Source: Streptomyces sp. BA2 (GTDB lineage Bacteria; Actinomycetota; Actinomycetes; Streptomycetales; Streptomycetaceae). From it: a DNA stretch of 64,000 nucleotides. Where the stretch lies: the NCBI RefSeq assembly GCF_009769735.1, contig NZ_WSRO01000002.1, positions 6,026,001 to 6,090,000 on the forward strand, read 5' to 3'. Below the pieces are notes generated by a model. The model was not told the DNA's origin and ran no database searches. It saw nothing but the letters and a program-made list of their open reading frames with translations. The translations under genes and the position numbers were made by a program. Numbering within the stretch: the first letter of the stretch is position 1; each line of letters starts with the position of its first letter. Positions 49,050 through 56,769 of the stretch are shown here, piece after piece.

Positions 49050-50290
49050 GCGACACAGACCACTCCGAGCGGGCCCACCCCTCCGACCGCGGTGAGCGGG
49101 CCCACCCGCTGGACGGCTTCGGCCACCCGGTGGCGGGCCGCCGCCAGCTGCTGACCAAAGGGCTCTGGATCGGCATCTGGCTGGTCTTCCTGGCCGGCCC
49201 CGTGGAGGACCTGGTGGGCGCGGAGCACGGTGGCGTGGCCACGGCGCTCGGCTGGCTGGGCCTCGCCGCCTTCGTGTGCTGCTATCTGACCCTGGTCTTC
49301 CGTTACACCTCCAGGGTGCTCGACTGGCGTGTGGTGCACGTGTCGTTCGGAACGCTGCTCACGCTCGCGGTCGTCCTCTCGTTCGCCTTCGGCACGGCCT
49401 GGCTCGGACTCTTCGTGTACGTGGCCGTGTCCGCCGGGGCCGTGCTGCCGATGCGGTACGCGATGTGGGTCATTCCGGCGGTCACCGGCGTGATGATCGC
49501 CGTCGGCCTGCGCACCGACAGCATCGGGGACCTGCTCGGCAGTCTCGCCGTCCTCACGCTCCTGGTCGGCTTCGCGATGACAGGGGTGCGCGAGCTGGTG
49601 CGTACGACGATCCAGCTGCGCCAGGCACGGGCCACCGTCGCCCAACTGGCCGCGAACGAGGAACGGCTGCGGCTCGCCCGTGATCTGCACGACCTCCTCG
49701 GCCACTCGCTCTCCCTCATCACGCTGAAGAGCGAGCTCGCCGGGCGGATGCTCCCGGCCCACCCCGACAAGGCCGCCCAGCAGGTGGCGGACATCGAGCA
49801 GGTCAGCCGCCAGGCCCTGGTGGACGTGCGCGAGGCGGTCTCCGGCTACCGCAGGCGCACCCTCGACGGTGAGCTCGCGGGCGCGCGCACGGCGCTCACG
49901 GCCGCCGGTGTCGAGGCCGACGTACCGCTTCAGGCGCCCGCCGCCCTGCCCGGCGAAGAGGGGGAGACGGCCCTGGCCTGGGCGCTGCGCGAGGCGGTGA
50001 CGAACGTCGTGCGGCACAGCGGTGCGCGCCGCTGCACGGTGGCGTTCATGTCGCGGCACACCCTCGACGGGCCGATGGTCGAGCTGTCCGTGGAGGACGA
50101 CGGCAGGGGCGGTTCCTCCACGGTCCGGGGCAACGGCCTGACGGGCCTGGCCGAGCGTGTGGAGGCGGTCGGCGGCGTCCTCGACGCGGGGCCCGGCGCC
50201 CGCAGGGGGTTCAGGCTCACCGCCAGGGTGCCGCTGGACCGGGGCACGGAACCGGCGCCCGGCGCCTCCGCCCTAGGATCTTCCGCATGA
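49046..50290 (+). CDS. Sensor histidine kinase (NarL/DesK-type, HisKA_3)
   Basis: 414 residues from GTG 49046, chosen for the GTGA overlap with the exporter gene; the long in-frame extension to 48236 lies within that gene and is rejected. About five membrane helices (about 42-180) with very short loops form the sensor, typical of DesK-like kinases that sense the membrane or a transported substrate. HisKA_3 H-box is ARDLHDLLGHSLSL (His about 215), and HATPase_c has REAVTNVVRHSG and DDGRGG then GNGLTGLAERV. It should phosphorylate the response regulator encoded next. Confidence 0.92.
   Translation: MSDTDHSERAHPSDRGERAHPLDGFGHPVAGRRQLLTKGLWIGIWLVFLAGPVEDLVGAEHGGVATALGWLGLAAFVCCYLTLVFRYTSRVLDWRVVHVSFGTLLTLAVVLSFAFGTAWLGLFVYVAVSAGAVLPMRYAMWVIPAVTGVMIAVGLRTDSIGDLLGSLAVLTLLVGFAMTGVRELVRTTIQLRQARATVAQLAANEERLRLARDLHDLLGHSLSLITLKSELAGRMLPAHPDKAAQQVADIEQVSRQALVDVREAVSGYRRRTLDGELAGARTALTAAGVEADVPLQAPAALPGEEGETALAWALREAVTNVVRHSGARRCTVAFMSRHTLDGPMVELSVEDDGRGGSSTVRGNGLTGLAERVEAVGGVLDAGPGARRGFRLTARVPLDRGTEPAPGASALGSSA
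50274..50279 (+). promoter_or_regulatory. Possible internal -10 box before the response regulator gene
   Basis: TAGGAT, seven bases before the ATG at 50287, inside the kinase 3' end. It would allow leaderless transcription of the regulator independent of the kinase. No clear -35 is seen. Confidence 0.3.
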
Positions 50291-50916
50291 GTACGAACAG
50301 TGCGAAGGGCACCGTCAGGGTGCTCCTCGCCGAGGACCAGTCGATGGTCCGCGAGGCCCTCGCCGCGCTGCTCGGCCTGGAGCCGGACATCGAGGTCGTC
50401 GCTCAGGTGGCCCGCGGCGACGAGGTGCTCGCGGCGGCACGCGAACACGCGGTGGACGTGGCGCTCCTCGACATCGAGATGCCCGGCCGCACGGGCATCG
50501 AGGCCGCGGCCGAACTCCACGCGGAGCTCCCCGAGTTGAAGATCGTGGTGCTCACCACCTTCGGCCGCCCCGGCTATCTCCGCAGCGCCATGGAGGCCGG
50601 CGCCGACGCCTTCCTGGTCAAGGACGCGCCCGCGGCCCAGCTAGCCGAGGCCGTCCGCAAGGTCCTCGCGGGGGAGCGCGTCATCGACCCCACGCTCGCG
50701 GCGGCCGCGCTCGCCGGTGGCGCCAACCCGCTGACCGACCGCGAGCGCGAGGTCCTGCGCGCGGCGGCCGACGGCGCCACCAACGCCGAGCTGGCCACGG
50801 CCCTGCACCTCTCCCCGGGCACGGTCCGCAACTACCTCTCGACGGCGATCCAGAAGCTGGCCGTGCGCAACCGCGCCGAGGCGGTGAAGGTCGCCCGGGA
50901 CAAGGGCTGGCTCTGA
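50287..50916 (+). CDS. NarL/FixJ-family response regulator
   Basis: 209 residues. Receiver domain: AEDQSMVREAL, phosphoacceptor Asp in ALLDIEMPGRTG, Thr in VLTTFGRPGY, Lys in FLVKDAPA. LuxR-type helix-turn-helix: NPLTDREREVLRAAADG, then AELATALHLSPGTVRNYLS. The ATG is in the ATGA overlap with the kinase stop, and a TAGGAT box lies seven bases upstream. Likely target is the exporter operon in which it resides. Confidence 0.93.
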   Translation: MSTNSAKGTVRVLLAEDQSMVREALAALLGLEPDIEVVAQVARGDEVLAAAREHAVDVALLDIEMPGRTGIEAAAELHAELPELKIVVLTTFGRPGYLRSAMEAGADAFLVKDAPAAQLAEAVRKVLAGERVIDPTLAAAALAGGANPLTDREREVLRAAADGATNAELATALHLSPGTVRNYLSTAIQKLAVRNRAEAVKVARDKGWL

Positions 50917-50934
50917 ACTGTCCTGCTCAGGGCG

Positions 50935-51777
50935 TCAGTTCAGCATCGCCCGCGCCCCGTGTGCCTCTTGGCGCAGCCGCACCGCCGCCTCCTCGTCGGT
51001 GGTGGCAAGGGCATCGGCGTACGTCTCCAGTTCGGCGGCGCCCGCCATGAAGTCGCCGCACTGGACCAGGAGTTGGGCGCGGTCGTAGTGCAGCCGGTCG
51101 GAGTGCGCCGGAAGCAGCAGGGAGAGTTCGACCGCCCAGAGCGCGACGTCCGAGCGCTCGGGGCGGGCCGCCGCCCACGCGCGGATGTTGTTGAGGACGC
51201 GCAGGACGATGTCGAGCGGCCCCGCGGGGCTCAGCATCGACGGCACGAGCGGCGCACCCGTGGCCCCCGCCACGAGCAACTCCGCGTCCATGGGCGACAG
51301 TACGTGCCCGCCCGCGAACGGATTGGCCAGGACCTGCTCGTCGCGCGCGCCGAAGCCGACCACGAAGTGGCCGGGCAGGGCCACCCCGTGGACGGGTACG
51401 CCCGCCCGGCGTGCGACCTCGATCCACACCACCGAAAGCAGGATCGGCAGGCCTCTGCGCCGCCGGAGCACCTCGTGCAGCAGCGCTGACCGAAGGTGCT
51501 GGTAGTCGCCGGGCCTGCCCTTGAATCCGTAGCGCGTGCCGAGCAGTTCGGCCAGCGCGATGGCCCAGGACCGGGGGCCGTCGGCCTTGTCGGGCAGCCG
51601 TTCGGTCAGCTGGTCGGCAAGGCGGTCGAGGATGCGCCGCGTCGTGCGCATGCCCGCGTCGTCGAGATCAGGGTCCGCCTCCGCGCCGATCAGCAGGCAC
51701 AGCAGCGCGAGATCGGGCCGCGCGGACCGTGCCTGATCGGCGAAGAGGCGTCGCCGCTCCGGGGATTGGGGGTGCAT
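50935..51777 (-). CDS. Transglutaminase-like SirB1-family protein, copy A
   Basis: 280 residues. Transglut_core2/SirB1-like: SALLHEVLRRRRGLPILLSVVW, VALPGHFVVGF (His likely the catalytic-type residue), then NPFAGGHVLSP, and a TPR-like C-terminus (AVELSLLLPAHSDRLHYDRAQLLVQ). The usual transglutaminase cysteine is not evident (Ser-Val-Val-Trp follows the conserved Leu-Pro-Ile-Leu-Leu), so catalysis is doubtful. A paralogue lies at 53199 on the same strand with a 70-base identical block. Start ATG 51777 without a good ribosome site. Confidence 0.82.
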   Translation of the reverse strand: MHPQSPERRRLFADQARSARPDLALLCLLIGAEADPDLDDAGMRTTRRILDRLADQLTERLPDKADGPRSWAIALAELLGTRYGFKGRPGDYQHLRSALLHEVLRRRRGLPILLSVVWIEVARRAGVPVHGVALPGHFVVGFGARDEQVLANPFAGGHVLSPMDAELLVAGATGAPLVPSMLSPAGPLDIVLRVLNNIRAWAAARPERSDVALWAVELSLLLPAHSDRLHYDRAQLLVQCGDFMAGAAELETYADALATTDEEAAVRLRQEAHGARAMLN

Positions 51778-51846
51778 AGGAGCTTCGTGCCCTGCCGGGC
51801 CGATCGATAGCGCTCCGATCTCTGCCCGCGCCGCTGCCCCCGTCGG

Positions 51847-52323
51847 TCAACGGTGCATCCGGGCCCCTTTGAGGACCTTGTCGACCGCGTTGCGCGGGCC
51901 GTGGACGAGGATCCCCACCAGGTCGAGCTGATCCGAAGGCACGGCTCGCACCGCGGCCCGGTTGTCCCGGTCGTTGCCGGTGGCGAACAGGTCGGACGTG
52001 AACACCGCCCGCGGCAGGGAACGGGACAGCACACGTCCGTGCGCGGTGGTCAGCGTCTCCTTCGACCCCTCGAAGACCAGGACGGGCTGGCGGAACATCG
52101 GCAGGTAGGGGGTCCCGTCGGCGTCCTCGTACGGTTCGCCGATCACCTCGGGAGCCGCCGTGCCGAGCCCGCTGACGAGGAACGCGGTCACGTTCAGGCG
52201 CTGCCAGGGTTCCAGGTCGTCACGGAGCAGGACGGCGATCTTCGTGTCGAAGCGGACGGGTGCCTCGCCCGTGACCCCGGCGGACTCCGTCCCGGCGATG
52301 TCTGTCTCAGCGGTGGTTCTCAT
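51847..52323 (-). CDS. DUF2000-family protein
   Basis: 158 residues from ATG 52323. Residues about 25-158 match the DUF2000 fold: TKIAVLLRDDLEPWQRLNVTAFLVSG, PYLPMFRQPVLVFEG, ATGNDRDNRAAVRAV and LDLVGILVHGPRNAVDKVLKG. This is a peptidyl-tRNA-hydrolase-like fold of unknown biochemical role, sometimes encoded beside regulators. Divergent from an AraC-family gene with a 49-base gap, so likely its target. Confidence 0.78.
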   Translation of the reverse strand: MRTTAETDIAGTESAGVTGEAPVRFDTKIAVLLRDDLEPWQRLNVTAFLVSGLGTAAPEVIGEPYEDADGTPYLPMFRQPVLVFEGSKETLTTAHGRVLSRSLPRAVFTSDLFATGNDRDNRAAVRAVPSDQLDLVGILVHGPRNAVDKVLKGARMHR

Positions 52324-52360
52324 GCTTCGAGACTGCCGAGTCGAGCGCCGCCGCGTCTTG

Positions 52361-52366
52361 TACGTT
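52361..52366 (+). promoter_or_regulatory. -10 box for leaderless AraC-family gene
   Basis: TACGTT, six bases before the ATG at 52373. No ribosome site lies upstream, so the gene is probably leaderless. It lies in the 49-base gap shared with the divergent DUF2000 gene. Confidence 0.4.
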
Positions 52367-52372
52367 CTTTGC

Positions 52373-53206
52373 ATGGTGGCCCGGCAGGAGATATCCGCAT
52401 GGCGCCCGCCGGTCGCGGGTGTCGTGGAGGTCTTCCACGCCCACTTCACCGAGCACGCGTACCCGATGCACGTCCACGACGCGTGGACCCTGCTGATCGT
52501 GGACGACGGAGCCGTCCGCTACGACCTGGACCGGCGCGTTCACGGCACACCGGGGGACACCGTCTCCCTGCTCCCGCCCCAGGTCCCGCACAACGGCTCG
52601 CCCGCCACCCCCGACGGCTTCCGCAAGCGCGTCCTGTACCTGGACATGACGCAGCTGGACGCGAGCTTCATCGGCCCCGCGGTGGACGGCCCCGACCTGA
52701 TCGACCCCGTCCTGCGCAAGCGCGTGGGCCTGCTGCACGCGGCCCTTGCCCGCCGGGGCGACGAGCTGGAGGGGGAGAGCCGCCTGGCCCTGATCGGCGA
52801 GCGGCTGCGCGGGCACCTGCGCCCCAGGATCACCGCCGGCACCCCGGGCGCCACCGACACCCCTGGCGACACCGGCCGAGGCGTCGCCAGGGACCTGCGC
52901 GACCTGCTCGACGAGCGGCTGCTCGAAGGCGTGACACTGGAGGAGGCCGCACGCCTGGTCCACGCCCACCCCACCCATCTCGTACGTGCTTTCAGCGGGG
53001 CCTTCGGCATCGCACCGCACCAGTACGTGATGTCCCGCCGTGTCGACCGCGCCCGCCGTCTCCTCCTGGCGGGGCAGCCGCCGGGCGAGGTGGCGACCGC
53101 CGCCGGTTTCTACGACCAGTCGCACCTCACCCGGCACTTCAAGCGGGTGGTGGGCATCGCACCGGGGCGCTACGCCCGCGCGCGAGCCGTCGGCCGAGTC
53201 AGTTGA
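52373..53206 (+). CDS. AraC-family transcriptional regulator
   Basis: 277 residues from ATG 52373. The N-terminal cupin (about 15-95) has HAYPMHVHDAWTLLIVDDG and LLPPQVPHNG. The C-terminal AraC/XylS helix-turn-helix pair (about 185-270) has TLEEAARLVHAHPTHLVRAFSGAFG and EVATAAGFYDQSHLTRHFKRVVG. The shadowing frame from 52160 is rejected because it runs through the divergent DUF2000 gene. Ligand unknown. Its 3' end overlaps the convergent transglutaminase-like gene by eight bases. Confidence 0.9.
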   Translation: MVARQEISAWRPPVAGVVEVFHAHFTEHAYPMHVHDAWTLLIVDDGAVRYDLDRRVHGTPGDTVSLLPPQVPHNGSPATPDGFRKRVLYLDMTQLDASFIGPAVDGPDLIDPVLRKRVGLLHAALARRGDELEGESRLALIGERLRGHLRPRITAGTPGATDTPGDTGRGVARDLRDLLDERLLEGVTLEEAARLVHAHPTHLVRAFSGAFGIAPHQYVMSRRVDRARRLLLAGQPPGEVATAAGFYDQSHLTRHFKRVVGIAPGRYARARAVGRVS

Positions 53207-54032
53207 GCATGGCCCGCGCGGCCCGCGCCTGGTCCCGCACCCGGTCCGCGGTGGTCGGCTCCACCGCCGTCACCACGTCGGCGTACTCCTCCAGCTCCGC
53301 CGCGCCCGCGAGGAAGTCCCCGCGCTGGACGAGGAGTTGGGCCCTTTCGTAGCGCAGTCGTGCCGGGTGGGCGGGCAGCAGCAGGGAGAGCTCGACCGCC
53401 CAGAGCGCGACGTCCGAGCGCTCGGGGCGGGCCGCCGCCCACGCGCGGATGTTGTTGAGGATGCGCAGCACGATGTTCAGCGGATCGGCGGGCGTCAGCA
53501 TCGAGGCGGACACCGTGCCGCCCGACGACCCGGCGACGAGCAGCTCCGCGTCCGCGCCCGTGAGGAGGCGCCCGCCGGCGAACGGGTCGACGAGCACCTG
53601 CTCCTCGCGGGCGCCGAAGCCGACCACGAAGTGGCCGGGCAGCGCGACGCCGTAGACGGGGGCGCCCGCCCGGCGTGCCACCTCGATCCACACCACTGAG
53701 AGCAGGATCGGCAGGCCGCGGCGGCGCTCGAGCACCTCGTGGAGGAGGGAGGACTCCAGACGCTGGTAGTCGGCCGGTGTCCCCATGAACCCGCAGCGCG
53801 CGCCCAGGAGTTCGGCGAGCGCCGCCGCCCACTCCCGCGCCCCGCCGGGGCGGTAGGGGAGCTGCCCGGCGAGCCGGTCGAGCTCGACCTGCGCCGCGTC
53901 GATGTCGTCGTCGCCGAGCTCCGGATCCGCCTCCGCGCTCACCAGGAGGCACAGCAGGGACAGGTCGGGCCGCTCGGACCTGGCCTCCTCCGCGAACCGC
54001 CGCTGAGGCCAGGTCCTTGACTCCTCGTGCAT
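53199..54032 (-). CDS. Transglutaminase-like SirB1-family protein, copy B
   Basis: 277 residues. Same layout as copy A: SSLLHEVLERRRGLPILLSVVW, VALPGHFVVGF, DPFAGGRLL and a TPR-like end (AVELSLLLPAHPARLRYERAQLLVQ). The two proteins differ most in the N-terminal about 70 residues and in the middle linker. GAGG lies six bases before the ATG at 54032. It overlaps the AraC gene 3' end by eight bases, convergently. SirB1-family proteins are of unknown molecular function. Confidence 0.83.
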   Translation of the reverse strand: MHEESRTWPQRRFAEEARSERPDLSLLCLLVSAEADPELGDDDIDAAQVELDRLAGQLPYRPGGAREWAAALAELLGARCGFMGTPADYQRLESSLLHEVLERRRGLPILLSVVWIEVARRAGAPVYGVALPGHFVVGFGAREEQVLVDPFAGGRLLTGADAELLVAGSSGGTVSASMLTPADPLNIVLRILNNIRAWAAARPERSDVALWAVELSLLLPAHPARLRYERAQLLVQRGDFLAGAAELEEYADVVTAVEPTTADRVRDQARAARAMLN

Positions 54033-54072
54033 GCGTGCCTCGTGCCTTACTTACCGAGCCGACCGGTAGAAG

Positions 54073-55092
54073 CTACCGAGCCGACGGGTATCGATAGTGG
54101 TGGTACGTGTGGTGCGCGGCGAAGCCAAGACCGCCGTACAGCGCCCGCGCACCCTCGTTGTCGTCCTCGACCTGCAGCCAGGCCGCCGAAGCGCCTTCGG
54201 CGAGCGCCTGCCGGGACAGCGCGGCCATCACCGCTGTCGCCAGTCCTTGCCTGCGGTGCCCCGGATCCACCTCGACCGCCATGAATCCCGCCCAGCGCCC
54301 GTCCACGACGCACCGCCCGATCGCCGCGGGCCCCGCGTCAGGAGAGGCCCCGGGCACGGAAGCGAACCACACCGAGGGGCCGCCCGCCAGCACCTTGAGC
54401 ACATGCGGTCCGGGGACCCCGAACCGCTTGTACCGCCGCAGCCACGCCTCGTCGAAGGACCGCGAGAGCCGCACCTGTTCCGCCCCTGCTCCGGGCACGT
54501 CCAGGTCGCCGAGGGGCGCGAGAGCGCCGATGTGGAGCTCGGCGCTCACCTCGCGCTCCCAGCCCCGCTCCTCCAGCTCCGCGCAGAGCAGCTCCTGGGT
54601 GCCTTCGGCCCCGGTCGCGGTCTGGATGTACGCGGGCAGCTCCCGCTCCTCGTACCACTGGCGTACGTACGCGAGGGCCTCGTCCAGCGGCCGTCCCGGA
54701 TCGCCCATCGGGAGTACCGAGTTGGCCCGCCGGGTGAATCCGGCCGCCGCCCGCAGCTCCCACTCGCCGAGCGGTTCGCTCTCGACGGGCTGCCAGGCGC
54801 GCGCGGACACGCGTGCCAGCTCCGCGTAGGAGGCGGCGGGGCCGCGCCTGCGGGCCGGGGCCGCGGGGACGACCTTGCCGGCCACCAGGGCACTCTCCGC
54901 GATCCGGACACGCTCACCGTCACGGCGTGTGATCAGTACCACACCGTCGTTCCACGATGTGAGAACACCCACCGTGTCAGTGAACTTACCGCCCGTCCTC
55001 GACCCGTCGTCGAGGCGCCTGATCGATACCCGTTTACCCACGTCAGCAGGGGTAATTCGGACCTCGAGCCGTCCGCCCGCAGTGAATTCCAC
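54073..55092 (-). CDS. GNAT acetyltransferase with N-terminal SH3-like domain (Rv0428c-type)
   Basis: 339 residues from GTG 55092. The N-terminal about 60 residues (GGRLEVRITPADVGKRVSIR, SWNDGVVLITRRDGE) form the Rv0428c-like SH3 domain that precedes a GNAT module. The C-terminal GNAT region has the acetyl-CoA loop VEVDPGHRRQGLATAVM then WLQVEDDNEGARALYGGLGF. Acceptor unknown (small molecule or protein N-terminus). GTG 55092 is chosen because AGGAGGGG (55104-55111) lies upstream and a TAGTAT -10 box at 55137-55142 would give a 38-base leader; ATG 55122 has no ribosome site. Confidence 0.83.
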   Translation of the reverse strand: MEFTAGGRLEVRITPADVGKRVSIRRLDDGSRTGGKFTDTVGVLTSWNDGVVLITRRDGERVRIAESALVAGKVVPAAPARRRGPAASYAELARVSARAWQPVESEPLGEWELRAAAGFTRRANSVLPMGDPGRPLDEALAYVRQWYEERELPAYIQTATGAEGTQELLCAELEERGWEREVSAELHIGALAPLGDLDVPGAGAEQVRLSRSFDEAWLRRYKRFGVPGPHVLKVLAGGPSVWFASVPGASPDAGPAAIGRCVVDGRWAGFMAVEVDPGHRRQGLATAVMAALSRQALAEGASAAWLQVEDDNEGARALYGGLGFAAHHTYHHYRYPSAR

Positions 55093-55136
55093 AGCTCTGT
55101 ACGCCCCTCCTGTTCGGATCATGCCCGGGAACGGAG

Positions 55137-55142
55137 ATACTA
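55137..55142 (-). promoter_or_regulatory. -10 box for GNAT gene
   Basis: TAGTAT on the minus strand. A start near 55130 gives a leader of about 38 bases with AGGAGGGG before GTG 55092. Confidence 0.4.
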
Positions 55143-55235
55143 GAGGCGGGCATCGACGACGCCGCGCTCCCGCGCGCCAGGCGAGCGGAGCCTGAGGACG
55201 GCCCGCCAACGCCCGTATCGAGGAGGAACGACAGC

Positions 55236-55556
55236 GTGACCTACGTCATCGCGCAGCCTTGTGTCGACGTCAAGGACAAGGCGTGCATCGAGGAGTGCCC
55301 GGTCGACTGCATTTACGAGGGCTCCCGGTCCTTGTATATCCACCCGGACGAATGCGTCGACTGTGGAGCCTGTGAACCGGTCTGCCCGGTCGAGGCGATC
55401 TTCTACGAAGACGACACTCCGGAAGAGTGGAAGGACTACTACAAGGCGAACGTCGAGTTCTTCGACGAGCTCGGATCGCCCGGTGGTGCCAGCAAGCTCG
55501 GCCTGATCGAGCGCGACCACGCCTTCATCGCCGCATTGCCGCCGCAGAACCAGTAA
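55236..55556 (+). CDS. fdxA: Ferredoxin FdxA (7Fe-8S type)
   Basis: 106 residues. Cysteines C9, C17 and C50 would bind the [3Fe-4S] cluster and C21, C40, C43, C46 the [4Fe-4S] cluster, with C25 left over, the 7Fe arrangement of actinobacterial FdxA/FdxC. The C-terminal half (WKDYYKANVEFFDELG) is the usual extension. GTG start with GAGGAGG upstream. It carries low-potential electrons to reductases or cytochromes P450. Placement directly before dapC is the conserved actinobacterial order (fdxC-dapC in mycobacteria). A terminator stands between the two genes. Confidence 0.96.
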   Translation: MTYVIAQPCVDVKDKACIEECPVDCIYEGSRSLYIHPDECVDCGACEPVCPVEAIFYEDDTPEEWKDYYKANVEFFDELGSPGGASKLGLIERDHAFIAALPPQNQ

Positions 55557-55577
55557 CGGCAGCTTGAAGCGCCGCCC

Positions 55578-55612
55578 CGGTCCCGTACGGCACAAGTCGC
55601 CGTACGGGACCG
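55578..55612 (+). terminator. Terminator between fdxA and dapC
   Basis: CGGTCCCGTACGGC (55578-55591) pairs perfectly with GCCGTACGGGACCG (55599-55612), seven-base loop, followed by GGCATTTTCC. Confidence 0.85.
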
Positions 55613-55638
55613 AGGCATTTTCCCTGCACGCATTCCAT

Positions 55639-55664
55639 ACACGCAGTACGTACACGCAGTACGG
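55639..55664 (+). repeat. 13-bp tandem repeat before dapC
   Basis: ACACGCAGTACGT (55639-55651) followed directly by ACACGCAGTACGG (55652-55664); the second copy runs into the GGGAG ribosome site. Possible operator for dapC. Confidence 0.75.
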
Positions 55665-55674
55665 GAGTCAGCAC

Positions 55675-56769
55675 GTGTCCGTAGTCTCCGATCGCCTTCC
55701 CACCTTCCCCTGGGACAAGCTCGAGCCGTACAAGGCCACGGCGGCCGCCCACCCCGGCGGCATCGTCGACCTGTCGGTGGGTACCCCGGTCGACCCGGTC
55801 CCGGAGCTGATCCAGAAAGCGCTGATCGCGGCGGCGGACTCGCCGGGCTACCCGACGGTCTGGGGCACGCCCGAGCTGCGCGACGCGATCACGGTCTGGT
55901 GCGAGCGGCGCCTCGGCGCGCGCGACGTCACGCACCGGAACGTGCTCCCGATCGTGGGCTCCAAGGAACTGGTGGCCTGGCTCCCGACGCAGCTGGGCCT
56001 GGGCCCGGGCGACGTCGTCGCCTACCCGCGCCTGGCCTACCCGACGTACGAGGTGGGCGCGCGCCTGGCCCGCGCGGAGTACGTCGCGTACGACGACCCG
56101 ACAGACCTCGACCCGACGAACCTCGAACTGCTCTGGCTCAACTCACCCTCCAACCCCACCGGCCGTGTCCTGTCCAAGGACGAGCTGATCCGCACCGTGG
56201 CCTGGGCGCGCGAGCACGGCGTACTGCTCGTGAGCGACGAGTGCTACCTGGAGCTCGGCTGGGAGGCGGAGCCGGTCTCGGTCCTCCACCCGGACGTGTG
56301 CGGTGGTTCGTACGAGGGGATCGTCGCCGTCCACTCGCTCTCCAAGCGGTCGAACCTCGCGGGCTACCGCGCGGCGTTCGTCGCCGGTGACGCGGACGTA
56401 CTCGGCGCCCTGCTGCAGATCCGCAAGCACGGCGGCATGATGACGTCGGCGCCGACGCAGGCGGCGGTCGTCGCCGCGCTCGGGGACGACCAGCACGTCC
56501 ACGAACAGCGCGAGCGGTACGCGGCCCGCCGCACCGCCCTGCGCGACGCCCTGCTGAAGCACGGCTTCCGTATCGAGCACAGCGAGGCGAGCCTCTACCT
56601 CTGGGCGACCCGCGACGAGTCCTGCTGGGACACCGTCGGACACCTCGCGCGGCTCGGCATCCTCGTGGCGCCCGGCGACTTCTACGGCCCTGCGGGCGAC
56701 CGCTTCGTACGCGTGGCGCTCACGGCATCGGACGAGCGCGTGGCCGCGGCGGTCGAGCGGCTCGCCTGA
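55675..56769 (+). CDS. dapC: N-succinyldiaminopimelate aminotransferase DapC
   Basis: 364 residues, class I/II aminotransferase. Landmarks: LSVGTPVDPVP, YPTVWGTPELRDAI, LWLNSPSNPTGRV (cofactor Asn), SDECYLELGWE, SLSKRSNLAGYRAAF (PLP lysine). It transfers an amino group to N-succinyl-2-amino-6-ketopimelate in lysine/meso-DAP synthesis, and dapE is nearby at 60857. GTG 55675 is chosen because GGGAG (55662-55666) lies eight bases upstream; the earlier frame start at 55564 would lie in the terminator. The 3' end overlaps the convergent MFS gene by 88 bases. Confidence 0.93.
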   Translation: MSVVSDRLPTFPWDKLEPYKATAAAHPGGIVDLSVGTPVDPVPELIQKALIAAADSPGYPTVWGTPELRDAITVWCERRLGARDVTHRNVLPIVGSKELVAWLPTQLGLGPGDVVAYPRLAYPTYEVGARLARAEYVAYDDPTDLDPTNLELLWLNSPSNPTGRVLSKDELIRTVAWAREHGVLLVSDECYLELGWEAEPVSVLHPDVCGGSYEGIVAVHSLSKRSNLAGYRAAFVAGDADVLGALLQIRKHGGMMTSAPTQAAVVAALGDDQHVHEQRERYAARRTALRDALLKHGFRIEHSEASLYLWATRDESCWDTVGHLARLGILVAPGDFYGPAGDRFVRVALTASDERVAAAVERLA

